This document shows, in pieces, positions 1-9,860 of a DNA stretch of 64,000 bases. How positions within the stretch are numbered: position 1 is the stretch's first letter; the number at the start of each line of letters is the position of its first letter. Source of the stretch: Opisthocomus hoazin (Eukaryota > Chordata > Aves > Opisthocomiformes > Opisthocomidae); assembly GCF_030867145.1 (NCBI RefSeq), contig NC_134454.1, positions 64,772,308 through 64,836,307 of the forward strand. The letters are read 5' to 3'. Both the position numbers and the translations under genes were made by a program. The notes under the pieces were generated by a model that made no database searches, was not told the DNA's origin, and worked only from the letters and a program-made list of their open reading frames with translations.

Positions 1-275
1 CACGCTGGTTTCCGGTGGAGGGGGCGGTGCGGTGGGAACTGTCTCGCGGCTCGGGAGGGCGCGGCGACGGTGCTGTCCGGGAGAACGTCGTGCGGTTTGT
101 GTCGTGTTTTCCCCTTATCTGTATCGTTGTTGTTGCTGTTCCCTCTGTTTGCTGTTCTGTTAAACTGCCCTTATCCCGACCCACCGGTTTCTGCCTGTTT
201 CTTTCCATTCTCCTCCGCACTCTGGCGGGGGGAGGGGCGGCCGCGTGGCGCTTTTGTTGCCGGCTGCAGCTGAAA
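1..275 (+). repeat. GC-rich segment, possible LTR fragment
   Basis: A GC-rich block, cut by the window edge, changes abruptly near position 275 to AT-rich DNA. It resembles the 3' part of a GC-rich avian LTR of the ERV-L kind, but that is recalled resemblance only. No TATA box, poly(A) signal or target duplication can be confirmed here. It could also be a CpG-rich single-copy sequence. The open frames across it show no domain. Confidence 0.25.
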
Positions 276-497
276 CCAAAACAGTATTTATGTGACCTGA
301 TGGACTGATTTGGTTTTTGTGATCTAATGGATTTTTCTGGACTAAGTAACTGCCTTTGCATCTTCTGGTTTGGTGAGTTTTCTGGTTTTTGACTTTAGAC
401 TATTGTATCTGCATTCTGATTTATTTGGGCTGCGGAAGTATTTGAGGCAGCAGGAAACAGATGGGGAATTTCTGGCTGGTTAATGTCACTAATCAAA
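276..497 (+). other. unassigned AT-rich segment before env remnant
   Basis: No gene recognised. The last 40-60 bases may belong to the retroviral envelope remnant that follows, because the reading frame stays open into it. Confidence 0.3.
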
Positions 498-647
498 ATG
501 TTATTTCTTATTGTTGTAATGATTATGGTAGTGATTATGTTGGTCCCGTGTATAATACGCATAACACAAAAGGCACTAGAGGCAACTGTGAAGAAAATTT
601 TTGTGATGCAACTAACACAAATTGAGCAAATGTTTTTAAGGCAATGA
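498..647 (+). pseudogene. retroviral env transmembrane-subunit C-terminal remnant
   Basis: This 49-codon open stretch starts with a strongly hydrophobic run of about 18 residues rich in I, V, L and M. A short amphipathic tail follows, ending at TGA 645-647. A membrane anchor plus short cytoplasmic tail, followed at once by a polypurine tract and an LTR, is the expected layout of the end of a retroviral env gene. The surface subunit and ectodomain are not present in recognisable form, so this is a broken remnant. The family cannot be set from this tail alone. Confidence 0.5.
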
Positions 648-664
648 TAAGATAGCTTTTTTTG

Positions 665-682
665 AAAAGAAAAAGGGGGAGA
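665..682 (+). promoter_or_regulatory. retroviral polypurine tract
   Basis: An uninterrupted purine run (AAAAGAAAAAGGGGGAGA) lies directly before a TGTTGGGG sequence. This is the classic plus-strand primer site next to the start of a 3' LTR. Confidence 0.65.
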
Positions 683-1030
683 TGTTGGGGTCGATGTAGC
701 TTGAGAATTAGCACGACTGGGCCGCTTAAGCGAAACAGCATAACTGAACAGGCTGCTGGAAAGGACAGCTAAGAATAGCCATTGAGAAAGTTCTGATAGT
801 GCACATGGTGTGGGTTAGCAAAAACAAGATGTGTTCAAGGACGTGGAGGCAGTCTGTTGCTATTGGCGTTAGTGCATAGTTACCAGTCATAAGGGAATAT
901 GGGGTGCGTGAACAGCGCGTGATTTATGTCTGTAGCCTATCCGAATAAGCGTGATCGCGTGTGCAGATATGAAAAATGTATATAACCACGCAAGCAGAGC
1001 AATAAATTGAATCGACTGTGCATTGTATCA
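683..1030 (+). mobile_element. 3' LTR of a plus-strand endogenous retrovirus
   Basis: It begins with TG directly after the polypurine tract. It has a TATA box (TATATAA, 979-985) and a poly(A) signal AATAAA at 1001-1006, only about 16 bases after the TATA box. That spacing matches LTRs in which the poly(A) signal lies in U3 just before a short R, as in alpharetroviruses. The right end is uncertain: a CA occurs at 1029-1030 and another at about 1060. No matching 5' LTR is seen in the window. Confidence 0.6.
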
Positions 1031-1079
1031 ATGTGTGGGAGTCATTCCTGTCCTTTCATGGATGCTGAAACTCGGCAGT

Positions 1080-1900
1080 GTATAAACAGTGTCCCCTGAC
1101 TGAAATGGCTGAACTGGTGCATTCAAGGGAAAAGAAACCTTTTGATTTAGGTACCTATGTAGTGAAGACACAGTCTGCCAAAGAGAAATCATATATTCTT
1201 TAGTTGCAGCCTGTCCTTTTATATGCATTTGGTCTCCCTTAACATTTAAAATGTTTGTGTGATATGCTTTTCCCTATATGATCTCAAAGCAACTTACTCC
1301 TTCCTTGACCCTAGGGGCTATTCAAATTCACAAAAGAGCTTGTGTCCACGTAAGGTGGGCTTCCTGACAAAGTTTAGAAACTTGTCTCTTGAGAGCCTGA
1401 TTCCTTCTTTCTACTTTCCCACTAGACTGTGGCCTCCAGGGGGTAGGTAGATCCCACTTAAATCGGAGAAACCTCAACACTCCCTGAACTACTTCTGAAA
1501 TAAAATGAGGTCTATTGTCAGAGGATAAACCTGGATCCCAAACCTGGGATAATTTCTTTTGATAGAATTTTAACAACTTCCCTAGCCTGATTGTTGTGAC
1601 AAGGGAAAGCTTCAGGCCACCCAGAAAATGTGTCTGCTAGAACAAGTAGGTATTTATATTGTCCACATTTTGGTAACTCGGAGAAATCTACTTGCCAGTT
1701 CTTCCCAGGGGCTATTCCCCTTTCTACTTTACGCATCTGTAGCTTTCTTTGGATCTTAGGGTTATTTGCACAGTAGATCTGGCATTTCTTCATTATTGCA
1801 TCCGCACTTGGTTGCATTTTTGACCCTATAGCGTATCGTCTGATGTTTGCTACTACTGTGTCTGCCCCCATAGAAGTTTCTTGATGAGTCTTTTTATTAA
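1080..1900 (-). pseudogene. endogenous retrovirus integrase remnant (pol 3' end)
   Basis: On the minus strand, two overlapping open stretches (1871-1518 and 1576-1328) and a third (1228-1028) carry a gammaretrovirus-like integrase. Visible motifs are WQVDF at the first catalytic Asp, DTFSGWPEAFP, SSDN at the second catalytic Asp, and QSSGKVERRN holding the catalytic Glu. The last stretch looks like the C-terminal domain, with a GDTVY segment. Frames change between the stretches, so the gene is dead. It stops about where the plus-strand LTR begins, and no minus-strand env follows. Confidence 0.8.
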
Positions 1901-2039
1901 TTCCTTCATTAGTGGGGTTGTGACTATTACTTGTCCAGTATCAGTTGTCCACCATCCATCCTTGGTTTTGGTACAATTTAAAAGTTTTGCTAATCAACTG
2001 TCCTTTTCTGAATATGTTGGAGGCTCCAGTACGATTCTT

Positions 2040-2390
2040 CCAGTTTGAGTTAAAGCTCCCACCAAAGACGCTGTCACAGCTGCCCTTTTTGCTGTCTCGT
2101 CAGCTTTTTGATTTCCAATAATCATACCTGTTTGTCCATTCTGATTGTCTTTACAGTGCATTACGGACACTTCCTTTGGCTTGAGAATGGCCTGTAATAA
2201 ATTTAAATTTCTTTCCCATGTTTAGTTTGAGTTTCTTGGGAGGATAACAGTCCTCTTTCTTTCCATATCACTTCAGGGGCATGTATCATTCCAAAGGCAT
2301 ATTTTGAGTCTGTATGTATGTTCACTCTCATATTTTCAGACAATTCCAGTGCTTTGGTTAGTGCAACGATTTCAGCTTTCTGTGCCAATG
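2040..2390 (-). pseudogene. endogenous retrovirus RNase H remnant
   Basis: The minus-strand open frame 2388-2203 carries a TDSKYAF motif with the expected Asp of the RNase H core. Further left, in a shifted frame at about 2040-2160, a GNQKADETAK segment matches the C-terminal Asp region of retroviral RNase H. It lies between the reverse transcriptase and integrase pieces in normal pol order. Stops and a frameshift separate the two halves. Confidence 0.75.
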
Positions 2391-2399
2391 TATGAACAG

Positions 2400-3022
2400 C
2401 TTAGCCTCTATTAATGGTTTAGCCTTTATTTCTCTGTTCAAAGTCACTACAGCGTATCCAGCTTTTCATTCTCCCACAAAGCTGCTGCCATCAGTGAACA
2501 ACTGCCGGTCTGGCTTTTCCAATGGTGTATCTTTCAGATCTGGTCAGCTGGAATACACCTGTTCTATAACCTGCAAACAGTCGTGTTCTTGTTCTGATCC
2601 AAGTTTTCTTTCACCCTGTGAAATTTCAAAACCTGGGTACTCCACAGTTGTTTGCACAACCTGGGCTGTCTTTTGTGATACTCTGTATCCAGCAAGTCCC
2701 AAGAAGTTTAACAGACTGAATGTGGCTCTTCTGCATTCTTGTACTGAAGTGGTCCTTACTAATATATCATCTACCTTGCCAGTCTTCTAATTCTTTGGCA
2801 AGTACATTATCGAACAAGGTAGGGCTGTTCTTAAATCCCTGGGATAGCACGGTCCAGCAGAGTTGGACTTTCCCATTCGAACGCGAAAAATTTCTGGGTC
2901 TCTTCTTCCAGAAGTGTACAAAAGCAAGCATCCTTCAGGTCCATTACTGTAAGACAAACATTACTCTCAGATACTGATGATAAAAAAATATATGGATTGG
3001 GAACTACTTGATGCACATCAAC
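2400..3022 (-). pseudogene. endogenous retrovirus reverse transcriptase, C-terminal part
   Basis: The minus strand reads HQVVPNPY, then LTVMDLKDA with the first catalytic Asp, at 3016-2831. A VDDIL motif follows at about 2774-2760, corresponding to the second catalytic pair. The connection domain continues leftward to the RNase H. The piece is interrupted on its upstream side by the CR1 insertion; the missing N-terminal part lies at 7303-7563. Frame breaks show it is non-functional. Confidence 0.75.
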
Positions 3023-3467
3023 TGATCAACATCAGCACTCAGTCGGTGAGACAGGCAGCGGTGATGACGGTCCAATCTGCGGCTGGGTGCTCGACTGAGG
3101 TGCACGGGGGGTTCCTGGAGCCAGGGAAATCTGAGGAAAGAGCAGCAAGAGCTGCCAGGAGCCAGCAGCTCCCACAAGCGAGCGGGGCTGACGCTGGCGT
3201 GGAAGTTGCCAGCAGCAACCGTGGGGGATTTAAACGGCCCTTAAGGACGGTGAGTGGCTGGGAGCGCGGTGAACAGAGCGGGCAAACAGGGCGTGGCATG
3301 GTGGTTTACGCAGCAGTTGGCACAGGCAGGGCATGCAGGGAGGGCCCTGCAGCCCTCCTGTAGACTCCAAGGGGAGAGCTCCAGGTCTCTGCCGTAATGG
3401 TGGACACTCACCTCAGAGCTAGAACCAGAGCTCCCACAGTGAGTGCCTCTGTGATGCAGACATCTAG

Positions 3468-4395
3468 ATGGAACTACTAACAAAGGAGCGGTCAGTGCAG
3501 GCTGCAGCTTGCAACGAGTGCCCAGACCCTTCTTCTTCTGGAGCACTGGTAAGTGCCTGCACAAGACGCAGATAGGTTGAGGATCTGATACGTCAGGTGG
3601 CTGAGCTGCCGGAAACAGTTAACAGGCTACGCAGTATCAGAGGAGCTGAGTTGGAGATGGATACATGGCTGCAGATCCATGCTCCTGTGGAGACCACCAC
3701 TGAGAAAGAGGCACCTTGGACCCTGGTGACTCGCGAAAGCAGGACTCCGCTCCAGCCTCCACACTCCAGCATACCTACCACAAACAAATATGAGGCTTTA
3801 ACAACTTTAACAACTGTAGATACCCAGGAGCAAGGTCTGCAAGAGGAAACTAAACCAGCAGCACACAGCGGGTACCATAAAAAGAAACGAGGGGTACTCG
3901 TGGTGGGCGACTCCCTGTTAAGGGGCACTGAGGCACCCATCTGCTGACCTGACAGGGAGGCACGTGAGGTGTGCTACCTTCCAGGAGCTAAGGTCTGAGG
4001 TGTGGCTGAGAGGGTGCCACAACTTGTAAAGAGCACAGACTGCTATCCACTGTTACTCTTTCACAGGCACAAATGGCACTGCGAGTCGGAACATTGGCAG
4101 AATTAAGGAAGATTTCAAAGCCCTGGGGTTGAAAGCAAAAAGCTTTGGTGCCCAAGTTATCTTTTCCTCCATTTCACCAGTTGGAGGAAGGGGATCAGCT
4201 AGAAACAGATGCATTATGGGTATTGACTCTTGGCTTCATGGCTGGTGCCACCGTGAGGGTTTTGTTTTTTATGAGAATGGGACTTCCTTCTATGACTATA
4301 ACCTGCTAGAGAGGCATGGGACCTACCTGTCTAGAAAAGGCAAGGGGATCTTTGGCAGCAGGCTATCCAACCTGGTGTGGAGGGCTTTAAACTGA
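3468..4395 (+). pseudogene. CR1 ORF1 remnant (zinc-finger-like N-terminus plus SGNH/GDSL esterase)
   Basis: From ATG 3468 the frame shows a CNEC cysteine pair, then an in-frame TAG at 3573-3575, then reads on to a TGA at 3945-3947. Just before the TGA is VVGDSLLRG, the nucleophile block of the SGNH esterase domain known in CR1 ORF1. The second half is open at 4129-4395, in another frame, and ends in HGTYLSRKGKGIFGSRL. The usual catalytic Asp-x-x-His block here reads His-Gly-Thr-Tyr, so the esterase could not work even without the stops. The TGA at 3945 looks like CpG decay of an Arg codon. Confidence 0.75.
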
Positions 4396-4631
4396 AGGAC
4401 TTGGGGGGTGGGGGGCAAAGTCACAATGCTCAAGCCATCCCATCTGGCTGGGGATTAAGAGTGGCTAATCAGAACAGGGACAAATATTCCTCAGCTGTGT
4501 CCCAAGCTGAGAAGCAAAAGACCAAGAACCTTAAGGGTGGGCTTGGACATGGCAGATCCTCTTGCACCCCTCCAGGGAATCCAGCATGCTTGAGTTCCTC
4601 GCTGAAATGTCTGTAAACCAATGCATGCAGC

Positions 4632-7203
4632 ATGGGCAATAAGCAAGAAGAACTAGAGATCTGCGTGCGGTCGCAGGGCAATCAAGAGATCTCATTGCAA
4701 TTACAGAGACATGGTGGGACAGCTTGCATGATTGGAATGCTGTCATGGATGGCTACAGACTCTTTAGGAAAGACAGGCCAACAAGGAGAGGTGGTGGAGC
4801 TGCTCTGTATGTGGGGGAGCAACTGGAATGTATAGAGCTCTGCCTGGGGGCAGATGCAGAACAAGTCGAGACCTCAGGGGTTAGAATTAAGGGACAGCCT
4901 CATATGGGTGACGATATTGTGGGTGTGTACTACAGGCCACCTGACCAGGAGGAGGAAGTTGATGAAGCCTTCTACAGGCAGCTGAAAGCAGCCTCACAGT
5001 CACAGGCCCTGGTTCTCGTGGGGGACTTCAACCACCCTGACATCTGCTGGGAAGACCACACAGCCAGGCACACGCAGTCCAGGAGGTTCCTTCAGGGCAT
5101 CAATGATAACTTTCTGATGCAAGTGGTGGAGGAACCAACAAGCAGAGGCATTCTGCTGGACCTTGTACTAACAAACAGAGAGGGACTGGTTGAGGATGTG
5201 AGGGTTGGGGGCAGACTCGGCTGCAGTGACCATGAAATGGTGAACTTCAGGATCCTGCATGGAGGCAGCAGGGCGATAATTAGGATCAAAACCTTGGACT
5301 TCAGGAGAGCTAACTTTTGGCCTTCTAGCAGAACTCAGACAGAAGAGAAAGGTATATGGAAGGTGGAAAGAGGGACAGGCCGCTTGGGAGGAGTACAGAA
5401 ATGTTGTCAGAGCACGCAGGGATGCAACGAGGAAGGCTAAGGTCCACGTGGAATTGAATCTGGCAAAGGATGTCAAGGACAACAAGAAAAGTTTCTTCAA
5501 GTACATCAGCAGCAAACGGAAGACTAGGGACAATGTGGGGCCACTGCTGAATGAGGCGGGTGCCCTGGTGACTGAGGATGCAGAGAAGACAGAGTTACTG
5601 AATGCCTTCTTTGCTTCAGTCTTTAGTGCTAAGGCTGGCCCTCAGGAATCCCAGGACCTGGAGGTAAGAGAGGAAGCCGCAGAAAGGATGTCCTTCCCTT
5701 GGTCGAGGAGGATTTTCTGAGGGCTCACATAAGCAATCCAGACACCCACAAATCCATGGGCCCTGATGCAATGCACCCAACGAGTACTGAGGAAGCTGGA
5801 AGATGTCATTGCTGAGCCACTCTCCATCATCTTTGAAAGGTCCTGGAGGACAGCAGAGGAGCCTGAGCACTGGAGGAAAGCCAGTGTCACCTCCAGTCTT
5901 CAGAAAGGTCAAGAAGGAGGATCCAGGGAACTACAGGCCGCTCAGCCTCACCTCCATCCTGGGAAAGGTGATGGAGCAGCTTATTCTAGAGGTAATCATT
6001 AAGCAAGTGGAGGAAAATAAGGCTATCAGGAGTAGTCAACATGGATTCACCAAGGGGAAATCATGCTTGACCAATCTGATAGGTTTCTACGATGGCGTGA
6101 CTGGCTGGGTAGATGAGGGGAGAGCAGTGGATATTGTCTACCTCGACTTCAGCAAGGCTTTTGACACTGTCTCCCATAACATCCTCCTAGGGAAGCTCAG
6201 GAAGTGTGGGCTGGATGAGTGGACAGTGAGATGGATTGAGAACTGGCTGAATGGCAGAGCTCAGAGTGTTGTCATCAGTGGCGCTGAGTCTAGTTAGAGG
6301 CCTGTAGCTAGTGGAGTTCTCCAGGGGTCAGTACTGGGTCCAGTCTTGTTCAACTTCATCAATGACCTAGATGAAGAGTTAGAGTGTACCCTCAGAAAGT
6401 TTGCTGATGACACAAAACTGAGACAAGTGGTGGATACACCAGAAGGCTGTGCAGCCATTCAGCGAGACCTGGACAGGCTGGAGAGCTGCGTGCAGAGGAA
6501 CCTGATGAAGTTTAACAAGGGCAAGTGCAGGGTCCTGCACCTGAGGAGGAACAACCCCATGCACCAGTACAGACTCGGGGCAGACCTGCTGGAGAGCAGC
6601 TCTGTGGAGACAGACCTGAGTGTCCTGGTGGATGACAGGTTGACCATGAGCCAGCAGTGTGCCCTGGCTGCCAAGAAGGCCAGTGGCATCCTGGGGTGCA
6701 TTAAGAGGAGTGTGGCCAGTAGGTCAAGGGAGGTTCTCCTTCCCTTCTACACTGCCCTAGTGAGGCCCCATCTGGAGTACTGTGTCCAGTTCTGGGCTCC
6801 CCAGTTCAAGAAAGATGAAGAGCTACTGGAGAGAGTCCAGTGGAGGGCTATGACAATCATTAAGGGAGTGGAGCATCTCTCCTATGAGGAAAGGCTGAAG
6901 GAGCTGGGCTTGTTAAGCCTGAAGAAGAGAAGGCTGAGAGGGGACCTAATAAATGCTTATAAATATCTGAAGGGTGGGTGTCAGGAGGATGGGGCCAAAC
7001 TCTTTCCAGTGGTGCCCAGCGACAGGACAAGGGGCAAAGGGCACAATCTGAAGCACAGGAAGTTCCATCTGAATCTGAGGAAGAACTTCTTCCCTCTGAG
7101 GGTGACGGAGCACTGGAACAGGCTGCCCAGGGAGGTTGTGGAGTCTCCTTCTCTGGAGATACTCAAAAGCTGCCTGGATGAGGTCCTATGCAGCCTGCTG
7201 TAG
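4632..7203 (+). pseudogene. CR1 ORF2 remnant (AP endonuclease plus reverse transcriptase)
   Basis: The endonuclease part shows ITETWWD near 4697-4718, GDFNHPD near 5020-5045 and GCSDHEMVNF near 5219-5248. These are the Glu, Asp/Asn and Asp-His positions of the APE-type nuclease. The reverse transcriptase part shows [11 protein letters not shown] near 6140-6170 and FADDTKL near 6400-6420, so its catalytic Asp residues are intact. Inactivation is by at least three frame changes (near 4725, 5440 and 5720-5800) and a TAG at 6295-6297 in the reverse transcriptase. The C-terminus runs to TAG 7201-7203. Confidence 0.85.
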
Positions 7204-7271
7204 GTGACCCTGCTTCGGCAGGAGGGTTGGACTAGATGACCCACAGAGGGCCCTTCCAACCCCTACCAATC

Positions 7272-7301
7272 TGTGATTCTGTGATTCTGTGATTCTGTGA
7301 T
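7272..7301 (+). repeat. CR1 3'-terminal octamer repeat
   Basis: Just over three direct copies of the 8-mer TGATTCTG mark the 3' end of the CR1. The sequence right after it is again retroviral pol in the minus orientation. Confidence 0.85.
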
Positions 7302-7302
7302 A

Positions 7303-7563
7303 TCCGGTTAATTTCTCTTAAATCCTGCCCTAACCAATAGTTGTTATCCAGGGCTTTCTGACTGGCAAAATTGGAGTATTATATTCAGATTGACATTCTG
7401 TCGATAGTCCATACTGAGTAAAGTCATTTATCAATGGCTCCAAACCTGTTCTGACTTCCAATTTAATAGGATATTGTCTCTTTCTTACTGGCTGTGCTCT
7501 GGGTTTCAATTCAATTTTCCCAGTACAGCATTTTTCACTCTTCCCTGTCTCTTGGTTGCCCAT
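7303..7563 (-). pseudogene. endogenous retrovirus reverse transcriptase, N-terminal part
   Basis: The minus-strand open frame 7563-7330 contains RKRQYPI and NTPILPVRKP. These are the N-terminal fingers blocks of gammaretrovirus-like reverse transcriptase. A frameshift after the PVRKP block is followed by QDLREIN, which runs into the CR1 end. Joined in order with the part at 2400-3022 it shows that one gene was split by the CR1 insertion. Confidence 0.8.
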
Positions 7564-7599
7564 ACTGTAGATATTATAGCATTCAGCATCCCCTCAAGG

Positions 7600-7900
7600 A
7601 TGTCGAGATCCTCCTCTTATTTCGTAGTCAATAAACAAAATTGTGCTTTCTAGGCAGTTTCTTTTGGTTGATGTAATTGTATCAATTTATCAGAAAAGGT
7701 TATTGTGCTCTTAATTTACAAATAAAATCTCACTCTAAAAGAGGAATGAGGCACTCTGGCATATAGAGAAACTCATGAGAAAGCACTTTACCTCCAGTTT
7801 TACATTCTGTCAGTTTCAGAAATGGTTTCAAAGCTTGCTTTCCTGTGACCCCAACAATAGGCATATAGATTTTAATGTTCTCTGCTGGTCCCCATCAGCC
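7600..7900 (-). pseudogene. endogenous retrovirus protease remnant
   Basis: The minus strand shows a PIVGVTGKQ segment, then a LTECKTG region and a FLYMPECLIPLLERD segment. This is the layout of the flap and C-terminal part of gammaretrovirus-like proteases (compare family pattern PECPxPLLGRD). It lies between the gag zinc knuckle and the reverse transcriptase. The active-site Asp-Thr/Ser-Gly block was not found, so the piece is taken as degraded. Confidence 0.6.
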
Positions 7901-7975
7901 CGAATCTGAAGTTCCCAGCATAATCAGATCAGCCTGCTGTATAGACCCCCCTTGGGTAACTGGTTTCTTCTTTGG

Positions 7976-8330
7976 GCATTCATTTTTCCAATGTCCTTCC
8001 TCCCTATGGTATGCACACTGATTTGATCCTAATGGGTGATTTACAACAGACATAGACCCAGGCTTCCAACCCCACCCTCCACCTCTGCCTCTTGCTGAGG
8101 TCCCTGCAATTGTTGCGGCTAGTAATGTAGCCTGCAGGTATTTATCTTTTAATTTCTCATTTTTTTTCCTTTTCTCTGTTTCATCTCAATTCAGCTTTTT
8201 CTGTCAGCTGAGATACAGACATTCCTCCTGCTCCATCCACTTTTTGCAGTTTCTTTCTGATGCTCATCCCCTGCACAACACAACATACAGTTACTTGCTT
8301 TTTTCTCTCTCTTTTTTTCTTTTCCCCCCA
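7976..8330 (-). pseudogene. endogenous retrovirus gag remnant (capsid end plus nucleocapsid)
   Basis: At 8017-7976 the minus strand encodes a zinc-knuckle block, CAYHREEGHWKNEC. The usual second Cys (C-x2-C) is replaced by His, so the knuckle is altered. Upstream, at about 8290-8190, an IRKKLQK...LTEKAE stretch matches the end of gammaretroviral capsid. Long runs of A/T and stops interrupt it. Earlier gag sequence, primer-binding site and 5' LTR are not recognisable to its right. Confidence 0.6.
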
Positions 8331-9060
8331 TCACAGAAATACCAAATTTATCCAGAAGATGCCTTGTGGACACAAACTGCACGACTCTCCTACCAAAGGT
8401 CTAAACTGAAAGAGAGGTCTACTGCAAATCTTCAAAGCCTGGCTCTGTTACTATTACAATTCCCCAAATTTTGTACACAAAGTACAGACACCACAGATTA
8501 CCAATTCCCTCCTCCTCACAACAAGCAGCAAGAGAACAAATCTGAAGTTTATTCTTAGGAAAAATGAAGAATACATGGCTGGCTCATATGCCTTGGACCA
8601 TCAAATTACTGATACACTCTTATCATCCTTCAATTTTCCTGGCTTAACTAAACTAAAACAGCTGAAGAGGCACAATTAAAACCATCTTAGAAGCAGGCTG
8701 CCACTGCTGATATATGTCTTTGAATATCCCTTCAGTACATGGCATCAACACCTGCCGCCTTTTACCTTTTTCCTAGTGACCCTAGATATTTGCTAACTTC
8801 ATGCATCTTTGGCAGTCGTCCAGCTTTCAGCGACTTTTGGGCAGCATGTTCCCCTTTTATCAGTCTGTTAGCTCCTCTTGAAGGGCATAGTCACTAGTGA
8901 GGCCTACATTGTTTGTACAAAGTAGTCAGGCCTAAATTAAACAGTGTCACTGTGACCTAAGCCCTTCTGCCAGACATCAGATGCACAGGCAAACTTTGTA
9001 ATTTCCCTGTGTGTATACATATATACACATTAGGATAAAGTAACTACAGGACTACAGGTA
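8331..9060. other. unassigned DNA right of the retrovirus remnant
   Basis: No gene or clear repeat is seen. Further gag sequence or the missing 5' LTR could be hidden here, but no reverse complement of the LTR at 683-1030 was found by eye. The open frame at 8244-8558 is opposite gag-like sequence and lacks a domain. Confidence 0.4.
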
Positions 9061-9061
9061 T

Positions 9062-9215
9062 TTTTTGCAGAGCTGAACCCTTCAGCTTGGTGTCATCTTC
9101 AGACTTGCTGAGGGTGCACTCAATCCCACTCTCTGTATCCTTGATGAAGATATTAAACAGTATTGGTCCCAGTATGGACCCTTGAAGGACACCACTCATT
9201 ACTAGTTTCCATTTT
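9062..9215 (-). mobile_element. CR1 reverse transcriptase fragment
   Basis: The minus strand reads [15 protein letters not shown] and then ECTLSK...DDTKL, matching the PQGSVLGP and FADD blocks of CR1 reverse transcriptase. The fragment lacks both the 5' part and the usual 3' tail. Its first FADD position reads Glu-Asp-Asp, a degraded copy. Confidence 0.8.
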
Positions 9216-9860
9216 GTCATTGAGCCGTTGTTCAGGGGCTTCTGGAAATGTGCAGGGCTCATGCCACGGTTTCTGGAGGAAGGCTCAAAGGCAGGAGGCT
9301 GGGACGGGTCCACTGGACACGAGGGAAGCAGTGCCTTTCAGCCTGTGGCACAAGCGTCCTTTGCTGGAATGGCAGTGTGCATCTGGATTGCTGCTGAAAT
9401 CCCGGGATGCTCGCTCAGGGTTTGGAGCTTTGCTTTCCTGACGGAGACCAAGGCAAGGCATGCAGATGAACAGCCGGGCCTCACTCACCTGCACTGGCTT
9501 TTGGGAAGCAGGCAGCCTGTCCACAGATGAGAAGAGCAACCCCCTCCTGACTCCCAGCCACGGCCACGGGGCTCAGGGCTGGAGGAGTCGGGCTGCTGTT
9601 GTAGAGAAGTGTTGGAGAAAGGGTGGGAGGGCTGAGGGTGGAGGATGACAGGAGCTGGCTGGGTGCGGAGGTGCCGGCAGGAGGACCCAGCAGGGACATG
9701 GCTGCCAGCATGGCCTCTGTCCATGGCACCCCGCTTCCCAGGTCTTTGGGAGAGGTGGCCCCACAGATGCTCAGCGTGCTTGGGCAGGTCTGTGCCGGTG
9801 GTTGGAAGGGGTAGGCGTGGAGAGTGTGGGTGACCGGGGCTCTGTTGCAGCATGTACATT
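9216..9860. other. GC-rich unassigned segment
   Basis: This stretch is notably richer in G and C than its flanks and is open in several frames on both strands. None of these frames shows a recognisable domain, and codon composition is low-complexity. It may be an old GC-rich repeat or former exon-like DNA. I see no splice or promoter pattern that settles it. Confidence 0.4.

Larger units (their letters stand above)
3025..7301 (+). mobile_element. CR1 non-LTR retrotransposon, nearly full length, inactivated
   Basis: This copy of about 4.3 kb has a GC-rich 5' leader (about 3025-3467), ORF1 and ORF2 remnants, a short 3' UTR and a three-copy TGATTCTG tail (7272-7301). Most CR1 copies are severely 5'-truncated, so this length is unusual. 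It sits inside the reverse transcriptase of the minus-strand retrovirus remnant and is therefore younger than it. Both ORFs carry stops and frameshifts. The 5' edge is placed by where the retroviral homology ends and is good to about 15 bases. Confidence 0.85.

Noticed and set aside
2392..2790. 132-codon plus-strand frame
   Set aside because: Antisense shadow of the minus-strand reverse transcriptase connection region.
2977..3564. Frames in both directions at the CR1 5' end
   Set aside because: They lie in the GC-rich CR1 leader, which is non-coding.
9160..9860. Overlapping frames of 60-124 codons on both strands
   Set aside because: GC-rich stretch with no motif; part of it is antisense to a CR1 fragment.
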